Shown here: positions 10,388 to 22,651 of the stretch, one piece after another
Numbering within the stretch: position 1 is the first letter of the stretch
How the letters are laid out: each line of letters starts with the position of its first letter
Source of the DNA: Hydractinia symbiolongicarpus
Lineage: Eukaryota; Cnidaria; Hydrozoa; Anthoathecata; Hydractiniidae
Length of the DNA: 64,000 nt
Direction of reading: 5' to 3'
NCBI RefSeq assembly: GCF_029227915.1
Contig: NC_079879.1
Location: 23,886,501 to 23,950,500, forward strand
Made by a program: the position numbers and the translations under genes
Notes under the pieces: generated by a model
Database searches by the model: none
What the model saw: the letters and a program-made list of their open reading frames with translations, nothing else
Told to the model about the DNA's origin: nothing

Positions 10388-10934
10388 CAGTTGAAATGGA
10401 AAATTCAATGTGATACTTTTACCTAAAATCAGTAGTATCCCCCAAAACGCAAATACCAAGTGGCAAGATTTGAGAAAGTCGCAAGTAATAGACCAATGCA
10501 CAAAGCATGCTCCACAAAATTCTACCTAACTTGAATGCCGATAACAGGCTTTGCGTTCAAGTTTCTGGCCATTTGCTTCTTTAGCTTCAATTAACACATC
10601 GGCTGAAAAAAAATGCGGGAAAGAAGAGGAGAAAGCTAAGTTTAAATTTTATTCCTTGTTTTTGACATACGTGTTAATGATTACATGTGAATTACGCCAC
10701 AGGGTTTTAGTTTTTACATGAAATGACAGGAGAAACAACGCGACATTTAATGTAATGCAATTTTTTTTTGAGAGAAAGTTCTTACTGAAAATATGGCACG
10801 GTCACATACGGCATGTGTAACAAATGGATGTTTCAAACTAGTATAGGACTTCTTTACCAAGTTAATAATTAGAAACCTTTAGCTAGAGCTGGTTTGTAAC
10901 GTTTCCGCAAAGATGTACTCAAAGAAATCTACGT

Positions 10935-11015
10935 GCTGCGATGGCCGAGTGGTTAAGGCGTTTGACTCGAAATCAAATGGGATATCCCGCACAGGTTCGA
11001 ATCCTGTTCGCAGCG
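10935..11015 (+). tRNA. tRNA-Ser(CGA), reference form
   Basis: Exact reference; block partner of 4042. Confidence 0.95.
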
Positions 11016-11563
11016 CAGTTGAAATGGAAAATTCAATGTGACAGTTTTACCTAAAATCAATAGTATCCCCCACAACGCGGGTGCAGAGAGGCAATATTTG
11101 AGAAAGTGGCAAGTAATAGACCAGTGCACACAGCATGCTCCACAAAATTCTACCTAACTTGAATGCTGATAATAGGCTTTGCCTTCAAGCTTCTGGCCAT
11201 TTGCTTCTTTAGCTTCAATTAACACATCGGCTGAAATAAATTATGGGAAAGAAGAGGAGAAAGCTATATGTAAACTTTAGTCTTTGTTTTTGACATACGT
11301 GTCAATGATTACATGGGAATTACGCCACAAGCTGTGTTGATTTCACATGGGTTGACAGGAGAAACTACGCAACATTTAATGTAATGCAATTTTTGTTTGA
11401 GAGAAAGTTCTTACCAAAAATATGACACAGTCACATACGGCATGTGCAACAAATGGATGAATACAACTAGTATACGAATCCTTTAACAAATTAATAATTA
11501 GAAACCTTTAGCTAGGGCGTGTTTGTAACGTTTGAGCGAAGATGTACTCAAAGAAATCTACGT

Positions 11564-11644
11564 GCTGCGATGGCCGAGTGGTTAAGGCGTTTGCCTCGAA
11601 ATCAAGTGGGATATCCCGCACTGGTTCGAATCCTGTTCGCAGCG
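11564..11644 (+). tRNA. tRNA-Ser(CGA), family F
   Basis: Anticodon stem TTTGC/TCAAG has C31.U39 and a U27.G43 wobble. T stem ACTGG has U51.U63. Acceptor intact. Confidence 0.78.
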
Positions 11645-12165
11645 CAGTTGAAATGGAAAATTCGATGTGACAGTTTTACCTAAAATCAGTAGTATCCCGC
11701 AAAACGCAGGTGCTGAGAGGCATGATTTGAGAAAGTCGCAAGTAATAGACCAGTGCACACAGCATGCTCCACAAAGTTCTACCTAACTTGAATGCCGATA
11801 ACAGGCGTTGCGTTTAAGCAATTAACACATCGGCCGAAAGAAAATGCGGGAAAGAAAAGGAGAAAGCTAAGTTTAAAATTTATTCTTGGCTTTTGACATA
11901 CGTGTCAATGACTACATGCGAATTACGCCACAAGCTTCGTTGATTTCACATGGGTTGACAGGAGAAACAACGCAACATTTAATATAATGCAAATTTTTTG
12001 AAAGAAATTGCTTGCCGAAAATATGACGCAGTCACATACGGCATGTGTAACAAGTGGATGTTTACAAGCTAGTATAGGACTTCTTTACCAAGTTAATAAT
12101 TAGAAACATTTAGCTAGGTCTGGTATGTAACATTTGCGCAAAGATGTACTCAAAGAATTCTACGT

Positions 12166-12246
12166 GCTGCGATGGCCGAGTGGTTAAGGCGTGTGACTCG
12201 AACTCATATGGGATATCCCGCGCAGGTTCGAGTCCTGTTTGCAGCG
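12166..12246 (+). tRNA. tRNA-Ser(CGA), family D
   Basis: Block partner of 5273 with the same loop CTCGAAC and the same 602-bp spacing before it. Confidence 0.88.
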
Positions 12247-12794
12247 CAGTTGAAATGGAGAATGCAATGTACCACTTTTACCTAAAATCAGTAGTATCTC
12301 TCAAAACGCAGGTGCTGCGAGGCAAAATTTGAGAAAGCTGCAAGTAATAGACCAGTGCACACAGCATGCTCCACAGAATTCTATCTAACTTGAAAACGGA
12401 TAATAGGCTTTGCGTTCAAGTTTCTGGCCATTTGCTTTTTTTGCTTCAATTAACACATCGGCTGGAAGAAATGCGGGAAAAAAAGAGGAGAAAGCTGTAT
12501 TTATGCTTTAGTCCTTGTTTTTGACATACGTGTTAACGATTACATGCGAATTACGCCACAAGGTTTGTTGATTTCACAGGGGTTGACAAGAGAAACTACG
12601 CAACATTTAACATAATGCAATTTTTGTTAGAGAGAAAGTTCTTACCGAAATATGGCACAGTCACATACGGCATATGCAACAAATTGATTTTTACAAACTA
12701 GTATAGGACTTTTTTTACAAATTACTAATTAGAAACCTATAGCTAGAGCTGGTTTGTAACGTTTCCGCAAAGATGTACTCAAAGTAATCTACGT

Positions 12795-12875
12795 GCTGCG
12801 ATGGCTGAGTGGTTAAGGCGTGTGACTCGAAATCATATGGGATATCCCGCGCAGGTTCGAATCATGTTTGCAGCG
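12795..12875 (+). tRNA. tRNA-Ser(CGA), family D, damaged T stem
   Basis: As 8416 but the T-stem 3' strand is CATGT, breaking one G-C pair and the last base of the B box. Confidence 0.75.
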
Positions 12876-13424
12876 CAGTTGAAATGGAGAATGCAATGTA
12901 CGACTTTTACCTAAAATCAGTAGTATCTCTCAAAACGCAGGTGCTGAGAGGCAAAATTTGAGAAAGCTGCAAGTAATAGACCAGGGCACACAGCATGCTC
13001 CACAGAATTCTATCTAACTTGAAAACGGATAATAGGCTTTGCGTTCAAGTTTCTGGCCATTTGCTTCTTTAGCTTCAATTAACACATCGGCTGGAAGAAA
13101 TGCGGGAAAAAAAGAGGAGAAAGCTGTATTTATGCTTTAGTCCTTGTTTTTGACATACGTGTTAACGATTACATGCGAATTACGCCACAAGGTTTGTTGA
13201 TTTCACATGGGATGACAGAAGAAACTACGCAACATTTACTATAATGCAGCTTTTTTTTGAGAGACAGTTCTTACCGAAAAACTGGCACAGTCACATACAA
13301 CATGTGTAACAAATGGATTTTTACAAACTAGTATAGGACTTCTTTAACCAATTACTAATTAGAAACCTTTAGCTAGAGCTGGTTTGTAACGTTTCCGCAA
13401 AGATGTACTCAAAGAATTCTACGT

Positions 13425-13505
13425 GCTGCGATGGCCGAGTGGTTAAGGCGTTTGACTCGAAATCAAATGGGATATCCCGCACAGGTTCGAATCCTGTTCG
13501 CAGCG
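13425..13505 (+). tRNA. tRNA-Ser(CGA), reference form
   Basis: Exact reference, TTTT kept. Confidence 0.95.
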
Positions 13506-14052
13506 CAGTTGAAATGTAAATTGAAATGTGACACTTTTACCTAAAATCAATAGTATCTCTCAAAACGCAGGTGCTGAGAGGCAAAATTTGAGAAAGCCGC
13601 AAGTAATAGACCAGTGCACACAGCATGCTCCACAGAATTCTATCTAACTTGAAAACGGATAATAGGCTTTGCGTTCAAGTTTCTGGCCATTTGCTTCTTT
13701 TGCTTCAATTAACACATCGGCTGGAAGAAATGCGGGAAAAAAAGAGGAGAAAGCTGTATTTATGCTTTAGTCCTTGTTTTTGACATACGTGTTAACGATT
13801 ACATGCGAATTACGCCACAAGCTTCGTTGATTTCACATGGGTTGACAGGAGAAACAACGCAACATTTAATATAATGCAAATTTTTTGAAAGAAATTGCTT
13901 GCCGAAAATATGACGCAGTCACATACAACATGTGTAACAAATGGATGTTTACAAACTAGTATAGGACTTCTTTACCAAGTTAATAATTAGAAACATTTAG
14001 CTAGGTCTGGAATGTAACATTTGCGCAAAGATGTACTCAAAGAATTCTACGT

Positions 14053-14121
14053 GCTGCGATGGCCGAGTGGTTAAGGCGTGTGACTCAAACTCATATGGGA
14101 TATCCCGCGCAGGTTCGAGTC
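14053..14121 (+). pseudogene. Truncated family D tRNA with CAA (Leu) anticodon
   Basis: Runs as family D up to the T loop (TTCGAGTC) and then jumps at about 14,121 into mid-spacer sequence (ATGGGTTGACAGG), losing the T-stem 3' strand and acceptor 3' strand. Loop CTCAAAC gives anticodon CAA at 14086-14088. A deletion joined two adjacent units, leaving only 285 bp to the next tRNA. Confidence 0.85.
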
Positions 14122-14130
14122 ATGGGTTGA
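14115..14130. other. Deletion junction between adjacent units
   Basis: tRNA T-loop sequence (TTCGAGTC) is fused to mid-spacer sequence (ATGGGTTGAC). About 345 bp of a unit is missing. Only about 1 bp of shared sequence at the join. Confidence 0.85.
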
Positions 14131-14337
14131 CAGGAGAAACAACGCAACATTTAATATAATGCAAATTTTTTGAAAGAAATTGCTTGCCGAAAATATGACG
14201 CAGTCACATACGGCATGTGTAACAAATGGATGTTTACAAACTAGTATAGGACTTCTTTACCAAGTTAATAATTAGAAACATTTAGCTAGGTCTGGAATGT
14301 AACATTTGCGCAAAGATGTACTCAAAGTATTCTACGT

Positions 14338-14418
14338 GCTGCGATGGCCGAGTGGTTAAGGCGTGTGACTCGAACTCATATGGGATATCCCGCGCAGGTT
14401 CGAGTCCTGTTTGCAGCG
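14338..14418 (+). tRNA. tRNA-Ser(CGA), family D
   Basis: Same tRNA as 5273 (loop CTCGAAC), 285 bp after the truncated copy. Confidence 0.88.
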
Positions 14419-14966
14419 CAGTTGAAATGGAGAATGCAATGTACCACTTTTACCTACAATCAGTAGTATCTCTCAAAACGCAGGTGCTGCGAGGCAAAAT
14501 TTGAGAAAGCTGCAAGTAATAGACCAGTGCACACAGCATGCTCCACAGAATTCTATCTAACTTGAAAACGGATAATAGGCTTTGCGTTCAAGTTTCTGGC
14601 CATTTGCTTCTTTTGCTTCAATTAACACATCGGCTGGAAGAAATGCGGGAAAAAAAGAGGAGAAAGCTGTATTTATGCTTTAGTCCTTGTTTTTGACATA
14701 CGTGTTAACGATTACATGCGAATTACGCCACAAAGTTTCTTGATTTCACAGGGGTTGACAAGAGAAACTACGCAACATTTAACATAATGCAATTTTTGTT
14801 AGAGAGAAAGTTCTTACCGAAATATGGCACAGTCACATACGGCATATGCAACAAATTGATTTTTACAAACTAGTATAGGACTTTTTTTACAAATTACTAA
14901 TTAGAAACCTATAGCTAGAGCTGGTTTGTAACGTTTCTGCAAAGATGTACTCAAAGTAATCTACGT

Positions 14967-15047
14967 GCTGCGATGGCTGAGTGGTTAAGGCGTGTGACTC
15001 GAAATCATATGGGATATCCCGCGCAGGTTCGAATCCTGTTTGCAGCG
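14967..15047 (+). tRNA. tRNA-Ser(CGA), family D
   Basis: As 8416 but with T loop TTCGAAT, giving a perfect B box. Confidence 0.88.
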
Positions 15048-15596
15048 CAGTTGAAATGGAGAATGCAATGTACGACTTTTACCTAAAATCAGTAGTATCT
15101 CTCAAAACGCAGGTGCTGAGAGGCAAAATTTGAGAAAGCTGCAAGTAATAGACCAGGGCACACAGCATGCTCCACAGAATTCTATCTAACTTGAAAACGG
15201 ATAATAGGCTTTGCGTTCAAGTTTCTGGCCATTTGCTTCTTTAGCTTCAATTAACACATCGGCTGGAAGAAATGCGGGAAAAAAAGAGGAGAAAGCTGTA
15301 TTTATGCTTTAGTCCTTGTTTTTGACATACGTGTTAACGATTACATGCGAATTACGCCACAAGGTTTGTTGATTTCACATGGGATGACAGAAGAAACTAC
15401 GCAACACTTACTATAATGCAGCTTTTTTTTGAGAGACAGTTCTTACCGAAAAACTGGCACAGTCACATACAACATGTGTAACAAATGGATTTTTACAAAC
15501 TAGTATAGGACTTCTTTAACCAATTACTAATTAGAAACCTTTAGCTAGAGCTGGTTTGTAACGTTTCCGCAAAGATGTACTCAAAGAAATCTACGT

Positions 15597-15677
15597 GCTG
15601 CGATGGCCGAGTGGTTAAGGCGTTTGACTCGAAATCAAATGGGATATCCCGCACAGGTTCGAATCCTGTTCGCAGCG
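15597..15677 (+). tRNA. tRNA-Ser(CGA), reference form
   Basis: Exact reference; trailer TTTT then GCC instead of ACC. Confidence 0.95.
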
Positions 15678-16226
15678 CAGTTGAAATGTAAATTGAAATG
15701 TGACACTTTTGCCTAAAATCAATAGTATCTCTCAAAACGCAGGTGCTGAGAGGCAAAATTTGAGAAAGCTGCAAGTAATAGACCAGTGCATACAGCATGC
15801 TCCACAGAATTCTATCTAACTTGAAAACGGATAATAGGCTTTGCGTTCAAGTTTCTGGCCATTTGCTTCTTTTGCTTCAATTAACACATCGGCTGGAAGA
15901 AATGCGGGAAAAAAAGAGGAGAAAGCTGTATTTATGCTTTAGTCCTTGTTTTTGACATACGTGTTAACGATTACATGCGAATTACGCCACAAGGTTTGTT
16001 GATTTCACAGGGGTTGACAAGAGAAACTAGGCAACATTTAACATAATGCAATTTTTGTTAGAGAGAAAGTTCTTACCGAAAATATGGCACAGTCACATAC
16101 GGCATATGCAACAAATTGATTTTTACAAACTAGTATAGGACTTTTTTTACAAATTACTAATTAGAAACCTATAGCTAGAGCTGGTTTGTAACGTTTCCGC
16201 AAAGTTGTACTCAAAGTAATCTACGT

Positions 16227-16307
16227 GCTGCGATGGCTGAGTGGTTAAGGCGTGTGACTCGAAATCATATGGGATATCCCGCGCAGGTTCGAGTCCTGTT
16301 TGCAGCG
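16227..16307 (+). tRNA. tRNA-Ser(CGA), family D
   Basis: Same tRNA sequence as 8416. Confidence 0.88.
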
Positions 16308-16854
16308 CAGTTGAAATGGAGAATGCAATGTACGACTTTTACCTAAAATCAGTAGTATCTCTCAAAACGCAGGTGCTGAGAGGCAAAATTTGAGAAAGCT
16401 GCAAGTAATAGACCAGGGCACACAGCATGCTCCACAGAATTCTATCTAACTTGAAAACGGATAATAGGCTTTGCGTTCAAGTTTCTGGCCATTTGCTTCT
16501 TTAGCTTCAATTAACACATCGGCTGGAAGAAATGCGGGAAAAAAAGAGGAGAAAGCTGTATTTATGCTTTAGTCCTTGTTTTTGACATACGTGTTAACGA
16601 TTACATGCGAATTACGCCACAAGGTTTGTTGATTTCACAGGGGTTGACAAGAGAAACTACGCAACATTTAACATAATGCAACTTTTGTTAGAGAGAAAGT
16701 TCTTACCGAAATATGGCACAGTCACATACGGCATATGCAACAAATTGATTTTTACAAACTAGTATAGGACTTTTTTACAAATTACTAATTAGAAACCTAT
16801 AGCTAGAGCTGGTTTGTAACGTTTCCGCAAAGATGTACTCAAAGTAATCTACGT

Positions 16855-16935
16855 GCTGCGATGGCCGAGTGGTTAAGGCGTGTGACTCGAAATCATATGG
16901 GATATCCCGCGCAGGTTCGAGTCCTGTTTGCAGCG
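16855..16935 (+). tRNA. tRNA-Ser(CGA), family D
   Basis: As 8416 but with the reference D stem GCC/GGC. Confidence 0.88.
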
Positions 16936-17485
16936 CAGTTGAAATGGAGAATGCAATGTACGACTTTTACCTAAAATCAGTAGTATCTCTCAAAACGCAG
17001 GTGCTGAGAGGCAAAATTTGGGAAAGCTGCAAGTAATAGACCAGGGCACACAGCATGCTCCACAGAATTCTATCTAACTTGAAAACGGATAATAGGCTTT
17101 GCGTTCAAGTTTCTGGCCATTTGCTTCTTTAGCTTCAATTAACACATCGGCTGGAAGAAATGCGGGAAAAAAAGAGGAGAAAGCTGTATTTATGCTTTAG
17201 TCCTTGTTTTTGACATACGTGTTAACGATTACATGCGAATTACGCCACAAGGTTTGTTGATTTCACATGGGATGACAGAAGAAACTACGCAACATTTACT
17301 ATAATGCAGCTTTTTTTTGAGAGACAGTTCTTACCGAAAAACTGGCACAGTCACATACAACATGTGTAACAAATGGATTTTTACAAACTAGTATAGGACT
17401 TCTTTAACCAATTACTAATTAGAAACCTTTAGCTAGGGCGTGTTTGTAACGTTTGCGCGAAGAGGTTTCTCAATGAAAACTATGG

Positions 17486-17566
17486 TCTGTGATGGCTGAG
17501 TGGTTAAGGCGTTTGACTCGAAATCAAATGGGATATTCTGCAAAGATTCGAATCCTGTTCGCAGCA
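17486..17566 (+). tRNA. tRNA-Ser(CGA), family B, degenerate
   Basis: TCTGTGA acceptor, variable arm ending ATTCTGC, T stem AAAGA/CCTGT with two mismatches that also alter the B box (AGATTCGAATCC), and discriminator A73 instead of G. Unlikely to work. Confidence 0.7.
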
Positions 17567-18115
17567 CAGTTGAAATGTAAAATGCAATGTGACACTTTTA
17601 CCTAAAATCAATAGGATCTCTCAAATCGCTGGTGCTGAGAGGCAAAAGTTGAGAAAGTCGCAAGTAATAGACCAGGGCACGCAGCATGCTCCACAGAATT
17701 CTATCTAAATTGAATACGGATAATAGGCTTTGCGTTCAAGTTTCTGGCCATTTGCTTCTTTTGCTTCAATTAACACATCGGCTGGAAGAAAATGCGGGAA
17801 AAAAAGGGGAGAAAGCTGTATTTATGCTTTAGTCCTTGTTTTTGACATACGTGTTAACGATTACATGCGAATTACGCCACAAGGTTTGTTGATTTCACAG
17901 GGGTTGACAGGAGAAACTACGCAACATTTAACATAATGCAATTTTTGTTAGAGAGAAAGTTCTTACCGAAAATATGGCACAGTCACATACGGCATATGCA
18001 ACAAATTGATTTTTACAAACTAGTATAGGACTTTTTTACAAATTACTAATTAGAAACCTATAGCTAGAGCTGGTTTGTAACGTTTCCGCAAAGATGTACT
18101 CAAAGTAATCTACGT

Positions 18116-18196
18116 GCTGCGATGGCTGAGTGGTTAAGGCGTGTGACTCGAAATCATATGGGATATCCCGCGCAGGTTCGAGTCCTGTTTGCAGCG
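18116..18196 (+). tRNA. tRNA-Ser(CGA), family D
   Basis: Same tRNA sequence as 8416; its unit pairs with the 16855 unit at 1,261 bp. Confidence 0.88.
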
Positions 18197-18746
18197 CAGT
18201 TGAAATGGAGAATGCAATGTACGACTTTTACCTAAAATCAGTAGTATCTCTCAAAACGCAGGTGCTGAGAGGCAAAATTTGGGAAAGCTGCAAGTAATAG
18301 ACCAGGGCACACAGCATGCTCCACAGAATTCTATCTAACTTGAAAACGGATAATAGGCTTTGCGTTCAAGTTTCTGGCCATTTGCTTCTTTAGCTTCAAT
18401 TAACACATCGGCTGGAAGAAATGCGGGAAAAAAAGAGGAGAAAGCTGTATTTATGCTTTAGTCCTTGTTTTTGACATACGTGTTAACGATTACATGCGAA
18501 TTACGCCACAAGGTTTGTTGATTTCACATGGGATGACAGAAGAAACTACGCAACATTTACTATAATGCAGCTTTTTTTTGAGAGACAGTTCTTACCGAAA
18601 AACTGGCACAGTCACATACAACATATGTAACAAATGGATTTTTACAAACTAGTATAGGACTTCTTTAACCAATTACTAATTAGAAACCTTTAGCTAGGGC
18701 GTGTTTGTAACGTTTGCGCGAAGAGGTTTCTCAATGAAAACTATGG

Positions 18747-18827
18747 TCTGTGATGGCTGAGTGGTTAAGGCGTTTGACTCGAAATCAAATGGGATATTCT
18801 GCAAAGGTTCGAATCCTGTTCGCAGCA
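18747..18827 (+). tRNA. tRNA-Ser(CGA), family B, degenerate
   Basis: Partner of 17486 (offset 1,261) with a normal B box. Variable arm ATTCTGC and discriminator A73 are shared with that copy. Confidence 0.72.
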
Positions 18828-19019
18828 CAGTTGAAATGTAAAATGCAATGTGACACTTTTACCTAAAATCAATAGGATCTCTCAAATCGCTGGTGCTGAG
18901 AGGCAAAAGTTGAGAAAGTCGCAAGTAATAGACCAGTGCACGCAGCATGCTCCACAGAATTCTATCTAAATTGAATACGGATAATAGGCTTTGCGTTCAA
19001 GTTTCTGGCCATTTGCTTC

Positions 19020-19095
19020 TTTTGCTTCAATTAACACATCTTGCCTTCAAGCTTCTGGCCATTTGCTTCTTTAGCTTCAATTAACACATCGGCTG
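19020..19095. other. Insertion junction with repeated spacer segment
   Basis: TTCAATTAACACATC is followed by TTGCCTTCAAGC and then the same CTTCAATTAACACATCGG again. The extra 49 bp makes the 679-bp unit; it marks a misaligned exchange between two spacer types. Confidence 0.85.
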
Positions 19096-19425
19096 AAATA
19101 AATTATGGGAAAGAAGAGGAGAAAGCTATATTTAAACTTTAGTCTTTGTTTTTGACATACGTGTCAATGATTACATGCGAATTACGCCACAAGCTGTGTT
19201 GATTTCACATGGGTTGACAGGAGAAACTACGCAACATTTAACATAATGCAATTTTTGTTTGAGAGAAAGTTCTTACCAAAAAAATGACACAGTCACCTAG
19301 GGCATCTGCAACAAATGGATGAATACAACTAGTATACGAATCCTTTAACAAATTATTAATTAGAAACTTTTAGCTAGGGCGTGTTTGTAACGTTTGAGCG
19401 AAGATGTACTCAAAGAAATCTACGT

Positions 19426-19506
19426 GCTGCGATGGCCGAGTGGTTAAGGCGTTTGACTCGAAATCAAATGGGATATCCCGCACTGGTTCGAAGCCTGTTC
19501 GCAGCG
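19426..19506 (+). tRNA. tRNA-Ser(CGA), family F
   Basis: T stem ACTGG/CCTGT with T loop TTCGAAG, so the B box ends AAGCC. Acceptor and anticodon arm are reference. The spacer before it is 49 bp longer than normal (recombination junction near 19,041). Confidence 0.8.
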
Positions 19507-20055
19507 CAGTTGAAATGGAAAATTCGATGTGACAGTTTTACCTAAAGTCAGTAGTATCCCGCAAAACGCAGGTGCTGAGAGGCATGATTTGAGAAAGTGG
19601 CAAGTAATAGACCAGTGCACACAGCATGCTCCACAAAATTCTACCTAACTTGAATACTGATAATAGGCTTTGCGTTCAAGCTCTGGCCATTTGCTTCTTT
19701 AGCTTCAATTAACACATCGGCTGGAATAAATTATGGGAAAGAAGAGGAGAAAGCTATATTTAAACTTTAGTCTTTGTTTTTGACATACGTGTCAATGATT
19801 ACATGCCAATTATGCCACAAGCTGTGTTGATTTCACATGGGTTAACAGGAGAAACTACGCAACATTTAACATAATGCAATCTTTGTTTGAGAGAAAGTTC
19901 TTATCGAAAGTATGACACATTCACATACGGCATGTGTAACAAATGGATGAATACAAACTAGTATACGAATCCTTTAACAAATTAATAATTAGAAAACTTT
20001 AGCTAGGGCTGGTTTGTAACATTTGCGCGAAGATGTTTCTCAATGAAAACTATGG

Positions 20056-20136
20056 TCTGTGATGGCTGAGTGGTTAAGGCGTTTGACTCGAAATCAAATA
20101 GGATATCCCGCAAAGGTTCGAATCCTGTTCGCAGCG
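20056..20136 (+). tRNA. tRNA-Ser(CGA), family B
   Basis: TCTGTGA acceptor; variable arm AGGATATCCC (one G to A). Confidence 0.78.
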
Positions 20137-20685
20137 CAGTTGAAATGTAAAATGCAATGTGGCACTTTTACCTAAAATCAGTAGTATCCCGCAAAACGCA
20201 GGTGCTGAGAGGCATGATTTGAGAAAGTCGCAAGTAATAGACCAGTGCACACAGCATGCTCCACAAAATTCTACCTAACTTGAATGCCGATAACAGGCTT
20301 TGCGTTTAAGTTTCTGGCCATTTGCTTCTTTAGCTTCAATTAACACATCGGCTGAAAAATAATGCGGGAAAAAACAGGAGAAAGTTAAGTTTGAACTTTA
20401 TTCCTTGTTTTTGACATACGTGTTAATGATTACATGTGAATTACGCCACAGGCATTTTAGATTTCACATGGGATGACAAGAGAAACTACGCAACATTTAC
20501 TATAATGCAGCTTTTTTTTGAGAGACAGTTCTTACCAAAAAACTGGCACAGTCACATACCACATGTGCAACAAATGGATTTTTACAAACTAGTACAGGAC
20601 TTCTTTAACCAATTACTAATTAGAAACCTTTAGCTAGAGCTGGTTTGTAACGTTTCCGCAAAGATGTACTCAAAGAAATCTACGT

Positions 20686-20766
20686 GCTGCGATGGCCGAG
20701 TGGTTAAGGCGTTTGACTCGAAATCAAATGGGATATCCCGCACAGGTTCGAATCCTGTTCGCAGCG
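20686..20766 (+). tRNA. tRNA-Ser(CGA), reference form
   Basis: Exact reference. Confidence 0.95.
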
Positions 20767-21313
20767 CAGTTGAAATGGAAAATTCAATGTGACAGTTTTA
20801 CCTAAAATCAATAGTATCCTCCAAAACGCGGGTGCAGAGAGGCAATATTTGAGAAAGTGGCAAGTAATAGACCAGTGCACACGACTTACTCCACAAAATT
20901 CTACCTAACTTGAATGCTGATAATAGGCTTTGCCTTCAAGCTTCTGGCCATTTGCTTCTTTAGCTTCAATTAACACATCGGCTGAAATAAATTATGGGAA
21001 AGAAGAGGAGAAAGCTATATTTAAACTTTAGTCTTTGTTTTTGACATACGTGTCAATGACTACATGCGAATTACGCCACAAGCTTCGTTGAATTCACATG
21101 GGTTGACAGGAGAAACTACGCAACATTTAATATAATGCAAATTTTTTGAAAGAAATTGCTTGCCGAAAATATGACGCAGTCACATACGGCATGTGTAACA
21201 AATGGATGTTTACAAACTAGTATAGGACTTCTTTACCAAGTTAATAATTAGAAACATTTAGCTAGGGCTCGTATGTAACATTTGCGCAAAGATGTACTCA
21301 AAGAATTCTACGT

Positions 21314-21394
21314 GCTGCGATGGCCGAGTGGTTAAGGCGTTTGACTCGAAATCAAATGGGATATCCCGCACAGGTTCGAATCCTGTGTGCAGTG
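21314..21394 (+). tRNA. tRNA-Ser(CGA), family G
   Basis: 3' acceptor GTGCAGT: A7.G66 mismatch, G6.U67 and G1.U72. Rest is reference; trailer has T5. May fold with a frayed acceptor. Confidence 0.8.
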
Positions 21395-21941
21395 CAGTTT
21401 TAATGGAAAATGCAATGTGGCATTTTTACCTAAAGTCAGTAGTATCCCGCAAAACGCAGGTGCTGAGAGGCATGATTTGAGAAAGTCGCAAGTAATAGAC
21501 CAGTGCACACAGCATGCTCCACAAAATTTTACCTAACTTGAATGCCGATAGCAGGCTTTGCATTCATATTTCTAACCACTTGCTTCTTTAGCTTCAATTA
21601 ACACACCGGCTGGAAAAAAATGCAGGAAAGAGGAGGAGAAAGCTAAATTTAAACTCTATTCCTTGTCTCTGACATACGTGTTAATGATTAAATGTGAATT
21701 ACGTCACAGGCTTTTAGATTTCACATGGGATGACAGGAGAAACTACGCAACATTTACTTTAATGCAGCTTTGTTTTGAGAGACAGTTCTTACCGAAAAAC
21801 TGGCACAGTCACATACCACATGTGTAACAAATGGATGTTTCAAACTAGTATAGGACTTCTTTACCAAGTTAATAATTAGAAACCTTTAGCTAGAGCTGGT
21901 TTGTAACGTTTCCGCAAAGATGTACTCAAAGAAATCTACGT

Positions 21942-22022
21942 GCTGCGATGGCCGAGTGGTTAAGGCGTTTGACTCGAAATCAAATGGGATATCCCGCACA
22001 GGTTCGAATCCTGTTCGCAGCG
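21942..22022 (+). tRNA. tRNA-Ser(CGA), reference form
   Basis: Exact reference. Confidence 0.95.
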
Positions 22023-22570
22023 CAGTTGAAATGGAAAATTCAATGTGACAGTTTTACCTAAAATCAATAGTATCCCCCAAAACGCGGGTGCAGAGAGGCA
22101 ATATTTGAGAAAGTGGCAAGTAATAGACCAGCGCACACAGCATGCTCCACAAAATTCTACCTAACTTGAATGCTGATAATAGGCTTTGCCTTCAAGCTTC
22201 TGGCCATTTGCTTCTTTAGCTTCAATTAACACATCGGCTGAAATAAATTATGGGAAAGAAGAGGAGAAAGCTATATTTAAACTTTAGTCTTTGTTTTTGA
22301 CATACGTGTCAATGATTACATGCGAATTACGCCACAAGCTGTGTTGATTTCACATGGGTTGACAGGAGAAACTACGCAACATTTAACATAATGCAATTTT
22401 TGTTTGAGAGAAAGTTCTTACCAAAAAAATGACACAGTCACCTACGGCATCTGATACAAATGGATGAATACAACTAGTATACGAATCCTTTAACAAATTA
22501 TTAATTAGAAACCTTTAGCTAGGGCGTGTTTGTAACGTTTGAGCGAAGATGTACTCAAAGAAATCTACGT

Positions 22571-22651
22571 GCTGCGATGGCCGAGTGGTTAAGGCGTTTG
22601 ACTCGAAATCAAATGGGATATCCCGCACTGGTTCGAAGCCTGTTCGCAGCG
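22571..22651 (+). tRNA. tRNA-Ser(CGA), family F
   Basis: Same tRNA as 19426 (T loop TTCGAAG, U51.U63). Confidence 0.8.

Larger units (their letters stand above)
8683..12616. repeat. 3.9-kb block duplicated at +6,893 bp (copy 2)
   Basis: Second copy of 1,790-5,723. Ends are set by loss of similarity at TTAACAC (left) and after CATTTAACATAATGCA (right); treat as accurate to some tens of bases. Confidence 0.9.
16740..17780. repeat. Two-unit tandem duplication, 1,261-bp period (copy 1)
   Basis: A family D unit followed by a degenerate family B unit; repeated at about 18,001-19,041, where the second copy ends in a recombination junction. Confidence 0.8.
18001..19041. repeat. Two-unit tandem duplication, 1,261-bp period (copy 2)
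   Basis: Repeats 16,740-17,780, sharing the unusual ATTCTGC variable arm and A73 of the family B tRNA. Confidence 0.8.
19545..21520. repeat. 2-kb block duplicated at +5,659 bp
   Basis: Units B, reference, G match 25,204-27,179; differences include C11.A24 in the 26345 tRNA. The interval contains the 1,884-bp tandem duplication. Confidence 0.85.
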
